From positions 1 to 14,270 of the forward strand of contig DEXG01000022.1 of NCBI GenBank assembly GCA_002364005.1: a stretch of DNA of 14,270 nucleotides. Direction: 5' to 3'. The notes beneath the pieces were generated by a model that saw nothing but the letters and a program-made list of their open reading frames with translations, was not told the origin of the DNA and ran no database searches. Origin of the DNA: Phycisphaerales bacterium UBA3190 (lineage in GTDB: Bacteria; Planctomycetota; Phycisphaerae; Phycisphaerales; UBA1924). The position numbers and the translations under genes are program-made. Shown here in pieces: positions 1-6,410 of the stretch (within the stretch, counting starts at the first letter, position 1; each line of letters begins with the position of its first letter).

Positions 1-2
1 CA

Positions 3-115
3 CCTCCCCCGCTGGTGCGGGGGAGGCCGCGGAAGTGGTATTGCGAGAAAAGACCCCGGAAGAAACCCCCTCCCCCTCGCTGTGCGAGGGACCTCCCCCG
101 TCGGGACGGGGGAGG
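3..115. repeat. Cluster of three C/G-rich hairpin repeats (REP-like)
   Basis: Three inverted repeats lie close together. The first has a perfect 10-bp stem at 3-12 and 17-26 (CCTCCCCCGC / GCGGGGGAGG). The second has a 7-bp stem at 74-80 and 84-90 (CCCTCGC / GCGAGGG). The third has a perfect 10-bp stem at 92-101 and 106-115 (CCTCCCCCGT / ACGGGGGAGG). Copies 1 and 3 share their outer arm, while the loop and inner bases differ in a compensated way. They lie downstream of the 3' end of the SRPBCC gene, as the related repeat at 1079-1126 lies downstream of dsbD. They may therefore stabilise or end minus-strand transcripts. No T-tract follows, so a classic intrinsic terminator is not shown. Confidence 0.75.
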
Positions 116-168
116 AGAAAGAGCCCTCTCCGTCTCACTCCTCTCACTCCGGATGCCCGGTGGTGGTG

Positions 169-672
169 CTAGTTGAGTTCGGGCGATGCGAGGAGATGGT
201 CGAGCTCGAGATAGCTCATCTGCATGCCTGCGGCCATGCCGGCTTGGAGGGCCGCGTCTCGGGCTTGTTTGGAGGGATAGTCGATCGCTGTGCGGAGCGT
301 GGTGGCGGTGTCTTTCTCGGTGAATGTGATCGTGACCAGCGATTCGGGGGGCGGACTTGCGGATGGGGCCGCGGGTGGGGTTGTCTCGGTGTGGACGATT
401 CGGGCGTGCTGTTCGATCTCTTGGAACTCGCCGATGAAGCCGAACTCCTGTGCGTTGTCATGGCTGCGCCAGCGGTACTCGTATGAGCCGCCGATTTGGA
501 AGTCGGACTTGCAGACCGGCATGGTCCAGCCGGGTGGGCCGAGGAGCCACTGCTTGATGAGTGTTGGCTCTGTTAATGCCCGCCAGAGCTTTGATACGGG
601 CGCATGGAAATGACGCTCGACTTCGATGCGTGTGTCGGTGGGTGTGTCGAGCGTGACTGTGTGTGCTTGCAT
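169..672 (-). CDS. SRPBCC / AHSA1-domain protein
   Basis: This encodes a 167-residue soluble protein of the START/Bet v 1-like SRPBCC superfamily, in the group related to the C-terminal domain of Hsp90 activator Aha1. Residues about 15-45 show the family opening: a charged strand, then a HAPVSKLWRALTEP-like helix and a KQWLLGPPGW segment. A GGSYEYRW strand and a GFIGEFQEIE strand follow. The C-terminal helix (about 135-163, AAGMQMSYLELDHLLAS) closes the hydrophobic cavity in this fold. Family members bind hydrophobic ligands or act as uncharacterised stress proteins; the substrate cannot be read from sequence. The ATG at 672 is preceded by AAAGGGA at a suitable distance. It is a single gene, downstream of the tRNA-Gly on the same strand. 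There is no signal peptide, so it is probably cytoplasmic. Confidence 0.85.
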   Translation of the reverse strand: MQAHTVTLDTPTDTRIEVERHFHAPVSKLWRALTEPTLIKQWLLGPPGWTMPVCKSDFQIGGSYEYRWRSHDNAQEFGFIGEFQEIEQHARIVHTETTPPAAPSASPPPESLVTITFTEKDTATTLRTAIDYPSKQARDAALQAGMAAGMQMSYLELDHLLASPELN

Positions 673-763
673 TGCTTCCCTTTGGGAGGTGCGTGGGCTC
701 TTGGCCGAGTCGTCGCCTCATGGGGCGATTCGTTGATCGTGTGTGATTTGGTATCAAAACGGC

Positions 764-806
764 AGAAGCCCTCAAACGCCATTTGGACAGGCACTTGGGG
801 GCTTCT
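764..806 (-). terminator. Possible weak terminator after tRNA-Gly
   Basis: An 8-bp inverted repeat (AGAAGCCC at 764-771, GGGCTTCT at 799-806) lies just downstream of the tRNA 3' end on the minus strand. The loop is long (27 nt) and only a short T run (GTTTTG) follows it, so this is a weak candidate. Confidence 0.25.
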
Positions 807-811
807 TCGAA

Positions 812-883
812 AGCGGGTGAACAGATTCGAACTGTCGACATTCACGTTGGCAACGTGACGCTCTACCACTGAGCTACACCCGC
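812..883 (-). tRNA. tRNA-Gly (anticodon GCC)
   Basis: The reverse complement gives a complete cloverleaf. The acceptor stem GCGGGTG/CACCCGC is perfect. The D arm reads GCTCAGTGGTAGAGC. The anticodon stem TCACG/CGTGA is perfect and holds the loop TTGCCAA, so the anticodon is GCC. The variable loop is ATGTC. The T arm is GACAG-TTCGAAT-CTGTT with one G-U pair. The discriminator base is U (position 812), as usual for glycine tRNAs. The CCA end is not encoded. It decodes GGC and GGU codons. Confidence 0.97.
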
Positions 884-922
884 GTATTCACTTGTCGGCA
901 AGGGCGAGGCCTTGCGGGGGTA

Positions 923-951
923 AAGATATTCCCGATGTCGGCGTGCGTCAA
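923..951 (-). promoter_or_regulatory. Sigma70-like promoter of tRNA-Gly
   Basis: On the minus strand TTGACG (946-951) and TATCTT (923-928) are separated by exactly 17 bp. Transcription would begin near 915, about 30 nt before the mature tRNA 5' end. Confidence 0.6.
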
Positions 952-1078
952 ACCATTTGGGGAATGAACCTGCATTTCTGCGCTCAAATCGGGAGTTTTG
1001 GGGATTGATCGGACCTGCTTGGGACTGGATGGGGCTTTGGGTGCCGGGGGTGGGCTTTCGGGTGTTGGATTTGCCCCC

Positions 1079-1126
1079 TCCGCTCCGCCAAAGAGCGGAC
1101 ACCTCCCCGGCCAAGCGCGGGGGAGG
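1079..1126. repeat. Double hairpin repeat downstream of dsbD
   Basis: Two adjacent inverted repeats are visible: TCCGCTC (1079-1085) with GAGCGGA (1093-1099), and CCTCCCC (1102-1108) with GGGGAGG (1120-1126). The second shares its arm with the repeats at 3-26 and 92-115, so it belongs to the same dispersed family. It begins 12 bp beyond the dsbD stop codon and may act as a 3' end or mRNA-stabilising structure. The rest of the 884-1137 gap holds the tRNA promoter and nothing else I can support. Confidence 0.7.
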
Positions 1127-1137
1127 CGAAGGGGGGG

Positions 1138-3180
1138 TTAGGGGGTGGTTGAGAGCCCCACTGCGAGGCCCTCGCCTCGGGCTTGTTTGATGGCTTCGAC
1201 GACCTGGTCGATGGTGTAGGCGTTGGCGACCCAGGGGGTGTCCATGCCTGGGCCGTAGATCGCGAGGGTTGGGATTCCGGTGCGTCCGAGGTCTTTGAGT
1301 GCCTTGTCGCCGTCGGGGTTGTTGCCGGTGAGGTCGACCTTGAACATGATGGTGTCGTCCTTGGCGAACTCTGCTTTGACGGCTGCGGAGCCGAGGACGG
1401 TCTTCTCGAGGACCTTGCAGTTGATGCACCACTCGGCGGTGAAGTCCTGGATGACGATCTTGCCCTCGTCGATGGCCTGCTGCATGAGCTGGGGGCGGTA
1501 GTCGTTCCAGGTGGTTTTGAGGAGGCCGCCGGAGAATGCGGCTTCGGCGAGTGCTGCCTGTCGGATCTCGTATTCCTCTTTGGCGTCGGCGGTGAAGCGG
1601 TTGGCGACGAGGAGGCCTGCGGCTGCGATGAGCAGTGCGATGAGGGAGAAGACGCCTCGGTTGATGGGCTTTTTGCTGATTTCGAAGGTCTTGATGATGA
1701 GCCATCCGCCGGCGCCGATGCCGAAGAATGCGGCGATCCAGATGTGGAGGAGCTTGGCGAGGTAGGGCTTGGAGGCGACGAGGGCGATGAGGCCCGAGCC
1801 GATGAAGTATGCGGCTGCGGCGAGGAGGAGGAGGCCCATGATCTGCTTGACGAGTTCGGAGGCGGGTCCGGTCTTGGGGAGCTTCTTGAGGAGGCCTGGG
1901 AAGATGGAGAGGACGAGGTATGGGACAGCCATGCCGATGCCCATGGAGGTGAAGAGGACGATGACATAGGCGGTGCCGAGGTTGATTGCGGCGGGGACGA
2001 GGGCGCCGGCGACGAATCCGAAGCATGGCAGGCCGAGGATGGCGGTCATGATCCCGAAGACGAACGAACCCCATGCGGTGTCGGCCTTGGGGTTGACCAT
2101 GTAGATCTTCTGGGGGAGTGTGATCTGGAACATGCCCATGAGTCCGAGGGACATGATGGCGATGAGGAGGCCGATGCCGGCGGTGAGCCACCAGATGCCG
2201 AAGATTCGGGAGGGGTCGGTGAAGTTCTGGAGTGTGAGGACTGGGATTGCGAGTGCGGCCCAGAATGCGATGACGCCGAGGGCCATCCAGAAGCCGAGGA
2301 GTACGGTTTTGGCGCGGTTCTCGCCTGCGTGCTGGGAGAGTGTCATGACCTTGATGGGGATGACGGGGAGGACGCAGGGTGTGAGGTTGAGGACGAGGCC
2401 GCCTGCGGCTCCGAGGAGGCCGAGGACGATGAGGCCGGCGAATCCGCCGCCGGGGAGGGCGATGCCGAAGAATGTGCCGGCGGTCGAGGCGGTTGGGCTG
2501 TCGGTGGTTGTGGCTGGTTCGGGATCGGTGGCGGTTGCTTTGGCGGGGTCGTAGTTGGCGAAGATGGGGTCGGGGTCTGCGGCGGCTGGAGCACCGGCGA
2601 TGGTGAGGGTTGTGGAGAGGTCGGCCTGATCGGGCATCAGGCAGATTTGGTCGTCGCAGGCCTGGTAGCGGACGGTGATGTCGAGGGTGAGGTCGGCGAG
2701 GGGCGCGTCGGGGGCGACGGAGACGGGGATGTAGATGACGGCCTGATCGCCGTAGACGAGGTATTGGATGGGGTTGCCGGTGAAGCTGAAATCGACGGGG
2801 ACGCTGATTGGCTCGGGCCACTGGATGGGGCCGAAGGTGATGCCGTCGATCTCGGGGAGTTCGAGCTTGGTGGCGAAGGGGTAGAAGTCCCCCATCGCTT
2901 CGGGGACGATGGGATCGTTGAGGTTGGTGTGCCAGTGCTCTTGGTGATCGAGGATAATGGCGAGGACGGCTTCGGAGCCGGGTGCGAGTTGATCGGTGCT
3001 GGCCTTGATGGAGAACTGGACGGGTGGTTGCTCGGCGTCGTCTCCGGCGGGGGCTTGGGCGGTTGCGGGCTGGTTGCCGAAGGCGTCGTCGAAGCTCGGC
3101 TGGGCGATGGCGGGCCCGGCGATGCAGAGGAAGGTCGTCAGGAGCAGGATCGCACGATTGAGGTGGTGATTCAGTTTCAT
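1138..3180 (-). CDS. dsbD: Protein-disulfide reductase DsbD (cytochrome c biogenesis/thioredoxin fusion)
   Basis: This is a 680-residue inner-membrane reductase that passes electrons from cytoplasmic thioredoxin to periplasmic disulfides. A signal peptide (1-26, ending AIA) precedes an N-terminal periplasmic DsbD-alpha domain with a cysteine pair C175/C180 (RYQACDDQIC). A membrane core of about eight helices (245-525) follows and carries the two redox cysteines C269 (LNLTPC) and C386 (GLPC). The C-terminal thioredoxin-like domain has the active site WCINC (C585, C588) and the cis-proline segment GIPT (Pro637). All six expected redox cysteines are present, so it should be functional. The ATG at 3180 was chosen because it opens a clean signal peptide; GAGA lies upstream. 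The frame stays open upstream and encodes a further hydrophobic segment (3238-3306), so a longer protein cannot be excluded. It is divergent from fliM. Confidence 0.92.
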   Translation of the reverse strand: MKLNHHLNRAILLLTTFLCIAGPAIAQPSFDDAFGNQPATAQAPAGDDAEQPPVQFSIKASTDQLAPGSEAVLAIILDHQEHWHTNLNDPIVPEAMGDFYPFATKLELPEIDGITFGPIQWPEPISVPVDFSFTGNPIQYLVYGDQAVIYIPVSVAPDAPLADLTLDITVRYQACDDQICLMPDQADLSTTLTIAGAPAAADPDPIFANYDPAKATATDPEPATTTDSPTASTAGTFFGIALPGGGFAGLIVLGLLGAAGGLVLNLTPCVLPVIPIKVMTLSQHAGENRAKTVLLGFWMALGVIAFWAALAIPVLTLQNFTDPSRIFGIWWLTAGIGLLIAIMSLGLMGMFQITLPQKIYMVNPKADTAWGSFVFGIMTAILGLPCFGFVAGALVPAAINLGTAYVIVLFTSMGIGMAVPYLVLSIFPGLLKKLPKTGPASELVKQIMGLLLLAAAAYFIGSGLIALVASKPYLAKLLHIWIAAFFGIGAGGWLIIKTFEISKKPINRGVFSLIALLIAAAGLLVANRFTADAKEEYEIRQAALAEAAFSGGLLKTTWNDYRPQLMQQAIDEGKIVIQDFTAEWCINCKVLEKTVLGSAAVKAEFAKDDTIMFKVDLTGNNPDGDKALKDLGRTGIPTLAIYGPGMDTPWVANAYTIDQVVEAIKQARGEGLAVGLSTTP

Positions 3181-3333
3181 TCGGGTCTCTTGGATCGACT
3201 TGCGGGTTGGGCGGTCGTGCTGGTTGAACCGGTTGCGGGCGATGAATGTTCCCACAATCGGGTATGTGATGGCCAGAAGTACCGTGATCGTGAAGAGAAT
3301 CGGGTCGAGCGGCCGATAGAACCTCAGTGTATA

Positions 3334-3374
3334 CCCGCCCAGGCGGGGTTTTGGCTTTGCCCGCGTGGAGCGGG
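3334..3374 (+). promoter_or_regulatory. Two competing hairpins in the fliM leader
   Basis: Hairpin 1 pairs CCCGC (3334-3338) with GCGGG (3343-3347) and is followed by GTTTT. Hairpin 2 pairs CCCGC (3360-3364) with GCGGG (3370-3374). The arms are identical, so the second arm of hairpin 1 can also pair with the first arm of hairpin 2, giving mutually exclusive folds. Upstream, GCCGATAG (3312-3319) resembles the -10 of sigma28 flagellar promoters, but I find no well-spaced -35. The dsbD promoter must lie in the same 217-bp gap; I could not identify it. Confidence 0.35.
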
Positions 3375-3397
3375 TGGCGACTGGGATGCGTTCGATC

Positions 3398-4438
3398 ATG
3401 AGCATGCTCGACCAAAATGATATCGATGCCCTGATGGCGGCAACGGAATCTGATGAGGCCTTGGGTGCGCACGCGCCTGAGAAGCACTTGTTCTCACGCA
3501 CCCGGAAAGACCTCGAGAATGTTGAGATTCGCGAGTACGACTTCAAGCGGCCCGAGCGTGTCTCCAAGGATCAGATGATGGCCCTAGAGACCCTGCACGA
3601 GGCGTTCGCCCGGAACTTCGGGGCGTCGCTGTCGGGGTTCTTGCGGACGATCGTTGAGGTTCGCGTTGCGGCGTGTGAGCAGATGACCTATGGCGAGTTT
3701 GTCGCTGGGCTGCCCAACCCGACGAGCTACAACCTGATCCAGCCGGATGTGCTGGAGGGGCAGATGTGCCTTGAGGTCTCGCCGCTGATCATTTATCCGA
3801 TCATCGACCGCCTTCTGGGTGGGACGAACCAGGACCTGTTCATCCCGCAACGCCCGATGACGGCGATCGAGCAGCGTCTGATCTCGAATGTGATGGGTCG
3901 AGGACTCGATGCCCTGTCTGAGGCATGGGAGAGTGTTCGCCCGCTGAAGTTCGAGATCACGGCGACCGAATCGAACCCGCAGTTGGTGCAGATTGTGCCG
4001 CCCAATGAGGTGGTGATGGTCATCGGGCTTGAGGTCCGTATGGCGTCTCGTGCGGGCACGATGAACCTCTGTATTCCATATAATGTCATCGAACCGGTGA
4101 TGGAAGAGCTGAGTTCGCAGAGCTGGTTCGCGGTCTCCCGCAACGACCAGACCCAGAGCACGGCCGCGAAAATCAGCCAGAATCTCGACCAGACGGGTGT
4201 GCAGGTTTCTGCGGTGCTTGCGGAGACCACGATCACGCTGCGGGACCTGAGCGAGATGAAGCCCGGGGACCTGATCGTGACGACGACGGCGTCGAGTGAG
4301 GCGTCGACGGTCATGGTTGGAGGCGAGCCCAAGTTCAGGGCTCAGGTGGGCCAGCACCGCGGAAAGCGGGCGGTCCAGATCCAGCGGGCGGTGGCCCGTG
4401 GCGAGCGTCGCCAGTCGCGATTACCCGAGATCGGGTAG
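3398..4438 (+). CDS. fliM: Flagellar motor switch protein FliM
   Basis: FliM forms the middle of the C-ring at the flagellar base. It binds CheY-P and controls rotation direction together with FliG and FliN. The 346 residues compare with about 330 in the family. The N-terminus has the CheY-binding peptide (LDQNDIDALMAA, 4-15). The CheC-like middle domain spans about 50-240, with the LLGGTNQ loop at 139-145. The C-terminal SPOA/FliN-like domain spans about 270-330 (ETTITLRDLSEMKPGDLI). The ATG at 3398 places the CheY-binding motif right at the N-terminus, with GGGA 11 nt upstream; in-frame GTG 3365, ATG 3386 and ATG 3404 are alternatives. No other flagellar gene is in the window. Its last codons and stop (RLPEIG, TAG) lie inside the left inverted repeat of the accessory module, so the module may have replaced the original 3' end. 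Confidence 0.95.
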   Translation: MSMLDQNDIDALMAATESDEALGAHAPEKHLFSRTRKDLENVEIREYDFKRPERVSKDQMMALETLHEAFARNFGASLSGFLRTIVEVRVAACEQMTYGEFVAGLPNPTSYNLIQPDVLEGQMCLEVSPLIIYPIIDRLLGGTNQDLFIPQRPMTAIEQRLISNVMGRGLDALSEAWESVRPLKFEITATESNPQLVQIVPPNEVVMVIGLEVRMASRAGTMNLCIPYNVIEPVMEELSSQSWFAVSRNDQTQSTAAKISQNLDQTGVQVSAVLAETTITLRDLSEMKPGDLIVTTTASSEASTVMVGGEPKFRAQVGQHRGKRAVQIQRAVARGERRQSRLPEIG

Positions 4439-4452
4439 TGGTTCACTTTGAA
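4416..4452 (+). repeat. Left terminal inverted repeat of the module
   Basis: This copy contains CGCG, the palindrome ACCCGA-GA-TCGGGT, then AGTGGTTCACTTTGAA. It differs from the reverse complement of the right copy at five positions: two before the palindrome, two at its centre, and C/T in the inner part. It overlaps the last codons and the stop codon of fliM and ends 8 bp before the stop codon of the NYN gene. Confidence 0.7.
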
Positions 4453-4460
4453 CAGGCCGA

Positions 4461-5072
4461 TCAAGCCCATTCCGTGGGTCGTGAAAAATCCTTCCCCTTT
4501 ACCCTCACAGTCTTGGGGAGCTGATTGCTCCTGAGCATCTGCTCAGAAATATCAACGCTTGGTTTTCGGTTGATCTTTGTGAGCTTGCCACACTTTCGGT
4601 TAGGTGGCAGGCACACCACAACCACCTTGTCTGGGCATTCTTGGCGAATAGTTTGGATAGGAGGCACGAAGTCCTCATCGCCACCGATCAGAGCAAGGAC
4701 ATCGGTGCGGTTCGCCATCGCATCAGCCACCATGAGTGAGGCAACCCGTGTATCTGTCTGTTTTTCCGAGTATCTACCCACAAGATGGCCGCACCGGCAG
4801 AACCGGGGGTTGTCTTGGAATCTCCCTAGATGGCGACGATAGTTGGGTACAGACTGGAGCGCCCCCAGATAAGCATCCTGGCGTGATCGCGAGCCAGGGT
4901 TCGATTTCATCTGAGCAGTGCAGTAGTGGATTTTTTCGATGACCTGGCCTGGCTTCGCGATATCTGCACAGAGACCTCCCAAATCTAGCCAAAGCCACTT
5001 CTTTCCGAACGCATCCCGAATACCGTTGTACAGGTTGTACCCGTCAATGTAGAATGAAATACGCTCGGACAA
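4461..5072 (-). CDS. NYN-domain (PIN-like) ribonuclease, DUF88/LabA-type
   Basis: This 203-residue protein has the NYN fold, a PIN-like nuclease family that cuts RNA using metal-binding aspartates. The family marks are visible: YIDGYN (8-13, Asp10), QTDTRVA (105-111, Asp107) and GGDEDF (130-135, Asp132 and Asp134). These are the expected acidic residues, so it is probably active. A CRCGH pair of cysteines (92-96) with C51 may bind a metal. The start is TTG at 5072, supported by AAGGAG 7 nt upstream; no ATG fits. It is the leftmost gene of the accessory module and points away from the toxin-antitoxin genes. A role in RNA-targeting defence or as a toxin-like nuclease is an inference from its company; no partner gene is adjacent on the same strand. 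Confidence 0.85.
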   Translation of the reverse strand: MSERISFYIDGYNLYNGIRDAFGKKWLWLDLGGLCADIAKPGQVIEKIHYCTAQMKSNPGSRSRQDAYLGALQSVPNYRRHLGRFQDNPRFCRCGHLVGRYSEKQTDTRVASLMVADAMANRTDVLALIGGDEDFVPPIQTIRQECPDKVVVVCLPPNRKCGKLTKINRKPSVDISEQMLRSNQLPKTVRVKGKDFSRPTEWA

Positions 5073-5107
5073 AGTGAAACTCCTTGACTTGAATAGCCGA
5101 ATAAACT

Positions 5108-5115
5108 ATTGTACA
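5108..5115 (-). promoter_or_regulatory. Candidate -10 of the NYN gene overlapping a TGTACA box
   Basis: On the minus strand TACAAT (5108-5113) is a good -10 hexamer about 36 nt before the TTG start; no convincing -35 is seen 17 bp upstream. It overlaps the palindrome TGTACA (5110-5115), the same core found in the pair upstream of the antitoxin gene. Confidence 0.35.
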
Positions 5116-5175
5116 CGCACTAAACCGGGACTACGGACCCGGCGAGACGCTTCCTTTCATAGGGGAGCGTTTATT

Positions 5176-5538
5176 TTATGCTGAGGCAAGGTAGTTGGTG
5201 AGCCGCCCGCCCGTGCGTGCTTCCTCCCGCTCGATCATCTCCACCAGATCGCGGTTCGTGAACGCCCGATCGGCAACGCCCATTGCGACGGCGGGCGTCG
5301 TCTTGATCGTCTGGTGCTTGCGACAGAAGTTGTAGTAGAAGTAGTGCAGGGCGATTGCGTGGGCGTGGTTCTCGATCTTCTTGGGAAACGCTTTGGTCAG
5401 ACGGGTGAACCGGCGTGAGCCCAGGCGAAGCACCGTGATCTTGGAGCACCCGCACATACGGGAGGTGGCGTTGATGCTGTTGCCCTCCACCAGTGAGTGG
5501 AGGATCATGGCTCGTTTATTGGTACTTAAGCGTCGCAT
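5176..5538 (-). pseudogene. IS1-like transposase with internal in-frame deletion
   Basis: A 120-residue frame joins two distant parts of an IS1-family-like transposase. Residues 1-40 match the N-terminal helix-turn-helix region (LVEGNSINATSRMCGCSKITVLRL). Residues 41-105 match the far C-terminus (RRFTRLTKAFPKKIENHAHAIALHYFYYNFCRKHQT, then TTPAVAMGV). From memory of the family, the missing middle is roughly 170 residues and includes the DDE catalytic residues, so the product cannot transpose. The frame survived the deletion: it has its own ATG at 5538 and no internal stop. A DNA-binding remnant could be expressed, but the simplest reading is a decayed insertion sequence. A hairpin (GCCCAT 5541-5546, ATGGGC 5550-5555) lies just before its start. 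No terminal inverted repeats of an IS could be recognised on both sides. Confidence 0.8.
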
Positions 5539-5578
5539 GAGCCCATTTTATGGGCAAAACATCGCTAGCCAACAATTT

Positions 5579-5596
5579 TGTACAAATTTTTGTACA
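5579..5596. promoter_or_regulatory. Paired TGTACA operator of the toxin-antitoxin operon
   Basis: TGTACA occurs at 5579-5584 and 5591-5596, 12 bp centre to centre, about one helical turn. Established knowledge: E. coli YefM binds paired palindromes with a TGTACA core to repress its own operon. The antitoxin here is of that family, so this is very likely its autoregulatory site. It lies about 150 bp upstream of the antitoxin ATG, further than usual. Confidence 0.6.
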
Positions 5597-5627
5597 CTAA
5601 AAGAGAGGAATATTCGACAAAGTTCTG

Positions 5628-5656
5628 TTGCTATTCTGTCGATATGACTGTATGCT
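5628..5656 (+). promoter_or_regulatory. Candidate promoter of the toxin-antitoxin operon
   Basis: TTGCTA (5628-5633) and TATGCT (5651-5656) are separated by 17 bp, about 30 bp downstream of the TGTACA pair. Transcription would begin near 5663, giving an 80-nt leader before the antitoxin ATG. The match is moderate. Confidence 0.35.
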
Positions 5657-5743
5657 TTGGTGCTGGTTGCGGAGGCCAGCGGCATGAGGAATGGAGAGAG
5701 AGGGTGTGAAGCAGCGATCGGCTGCCCCGACCAGGAGGACAAA

Positions 5744-6025
5744 ATGTCTCGAACTATGAGCCCCACTTCAACTATGGAGATGACGGAGGCGAGGAACCAG
5801 TTCGGAAAACTACAGAAACGCGTACAGGATGAGCGCGTAATTTATGTCACAAAGCATGGAAAAAAAGCCTTTGCTGTGATTGATACTGAGTATCTTCAAA
5901 TCATCTTGGAAACCATCGAGATCGTTTCAGATCCCGAGTCCTATCGCATGTTTATGGAAAGCATGGAGGACATTAAAAATAATAGGTTCATTGACCACGA
6001 TGACCTGAAACGAGAACTCCTTTGA
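5744..6025 (+). CDS. Type II antitoxin, Phd/YefM family
   Basis: This 93-residue antitoxin is expected to bind the downstream toxin through its C-terminal tail and operator DNA through its N-terminal domain. The Phd/YefM core is clear at residues 11-50: MEMTEARNQFGKL, then a VIYVTKHGKKAFAVIDTEY strand-turn-strand with the usual 'T+.G+..AV' pattern. The C-terminal 40 residues are acidic and helical, suited to wrapping the toxin. The start is ATG 5744 with a perfect AGGAGG (5733-5738) 5 nt before it. The frame is open further upstream (to 5657), but those residues look non-coding. The toxin gene follows after 16 bp. A paired TGTACA site upstream fits autorepression. Confidence 0.88.
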   Translation: MSRTMSPTSTMEMTEARNQFGKLQKRVQDERVIYVTKHGKKAFAVIDTEYLQIILETIEIVSDPESYRMFMESMEDIKNNRFIDHDDLKRELL

Positions 6026-6041
6026 CATGAGGTAGGATGAC

Positions 6042-6410
6042 ATGTCGGATTCAACCCAGCGTGTTCGAATCGTCTGGACCTATACCGCCGCAAATGGCCT
6101 AAGAAAGCTGCCAAAAAAGGTGCGCGCTGGGTTGATGGCCAAAGCCGACGAACTTGAAGATTGTGACGATCCCAAAGCCTTTCATAAGCCGCTTACCGGT
6201 CCGTTGAAAGGCTACTACAGAATCACTTATTCAAGATATCGAGCGGTGTACAAGGTCTTCGAAGACGAGATCGCCAATGGCGATGTTCTCGTAAATATCA
6301 CGGTTTGTTTCGTCGCAGCTGGCAAGCGGGAAGAACACAGCAAGGATGATGTTTACAAGCTCGCCGAGAAATTCGTTGAACTTGGATTGACAGATATTGA
6401 GGGCGACTAA
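6042..6410 (+). CDS. Type II toxin, RelE/ParE superfamily
   Basis: This 122-residue protein is a small basic toxin of the RelE/ParE fold, whose members either cut mRNA on the ribosome or poison DNA gyrase. Residues 8-75 show the family pattern: a strand, a helix pair (AANGLRKLPKKVRAGLMAKADEL), then PLKGYYRITYSRYRAVYKV, where Arg60, Arg65 and Arg67 occupy the typical positions of functional basic residues. After the last core strand (LVNITVCFVAAGKRE) comes a C-terminal extension of about 25 residues (KDDVYKLAEKFVELGL), longer than minimal RelE. Which target it attacks cannot be told. GAGGTAGGA precedes the ATG. It forms an operon with the antitoxin, and its stop overlaps by 4 bp the end of a convergent small gene. 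Confidence 0.87.
   Translation: MSDSTQRVRIVWTYTAANGLRKLPKKVRAGLMAKADELEDCDDPKAFHKPLTGPLKGYYRITYSRYRAVYKVFEDEIANGDVLVNITVCFVAAGKREEHSKDDVYKLAEKFVELGLTDIEGD

Noticed and set aside
1..168. Possible CRISPR-like array because of several similar palindromes
   Set aside because: Spacing is irregular, repeat sequences differ in loops and arms, and there are no spacers of constant length.
1183..3420. Long open frame (745 codons) on the plus strand opposite dsbD, rich in Gly, Asp and Glu
   Set aside because: It is antisense to a complete DsbD with all redox cysteines. The composition is that expected from the complement of high-GC codons, and no domain is recognisable.
863..3487. Long open frame (874 codons) on the minus strand in another frame of dsbD, rich in Arg, Pro and His
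   Set aside because: It is a frame-shifted shadow of dsbD; its low-complexity Arg/Pro/His composition is typical of out-of-frame reading in GC-rich DNA, and it also runs into the tRNA gene.
3584..4357. 257-codon frame opposite fliM
   Set aside because: It is an antisense shadow of the conserved fliM gene, with Arg/His-rich composition and no domain.
5130..5170. Imperfect hairpin followed by TTTATTTTA between the NYN gene and the transposase remnant
   Set aside because: The T-rich side faces the plus strand, where no gene ends; the pairing is imperfect and it more likely reflects the edge of the old insertion sequence.
6247..6252. TGTACA inside the toxin gene
   Set aside because: It is a single copy within a coding region and is not placed to control a promoter.
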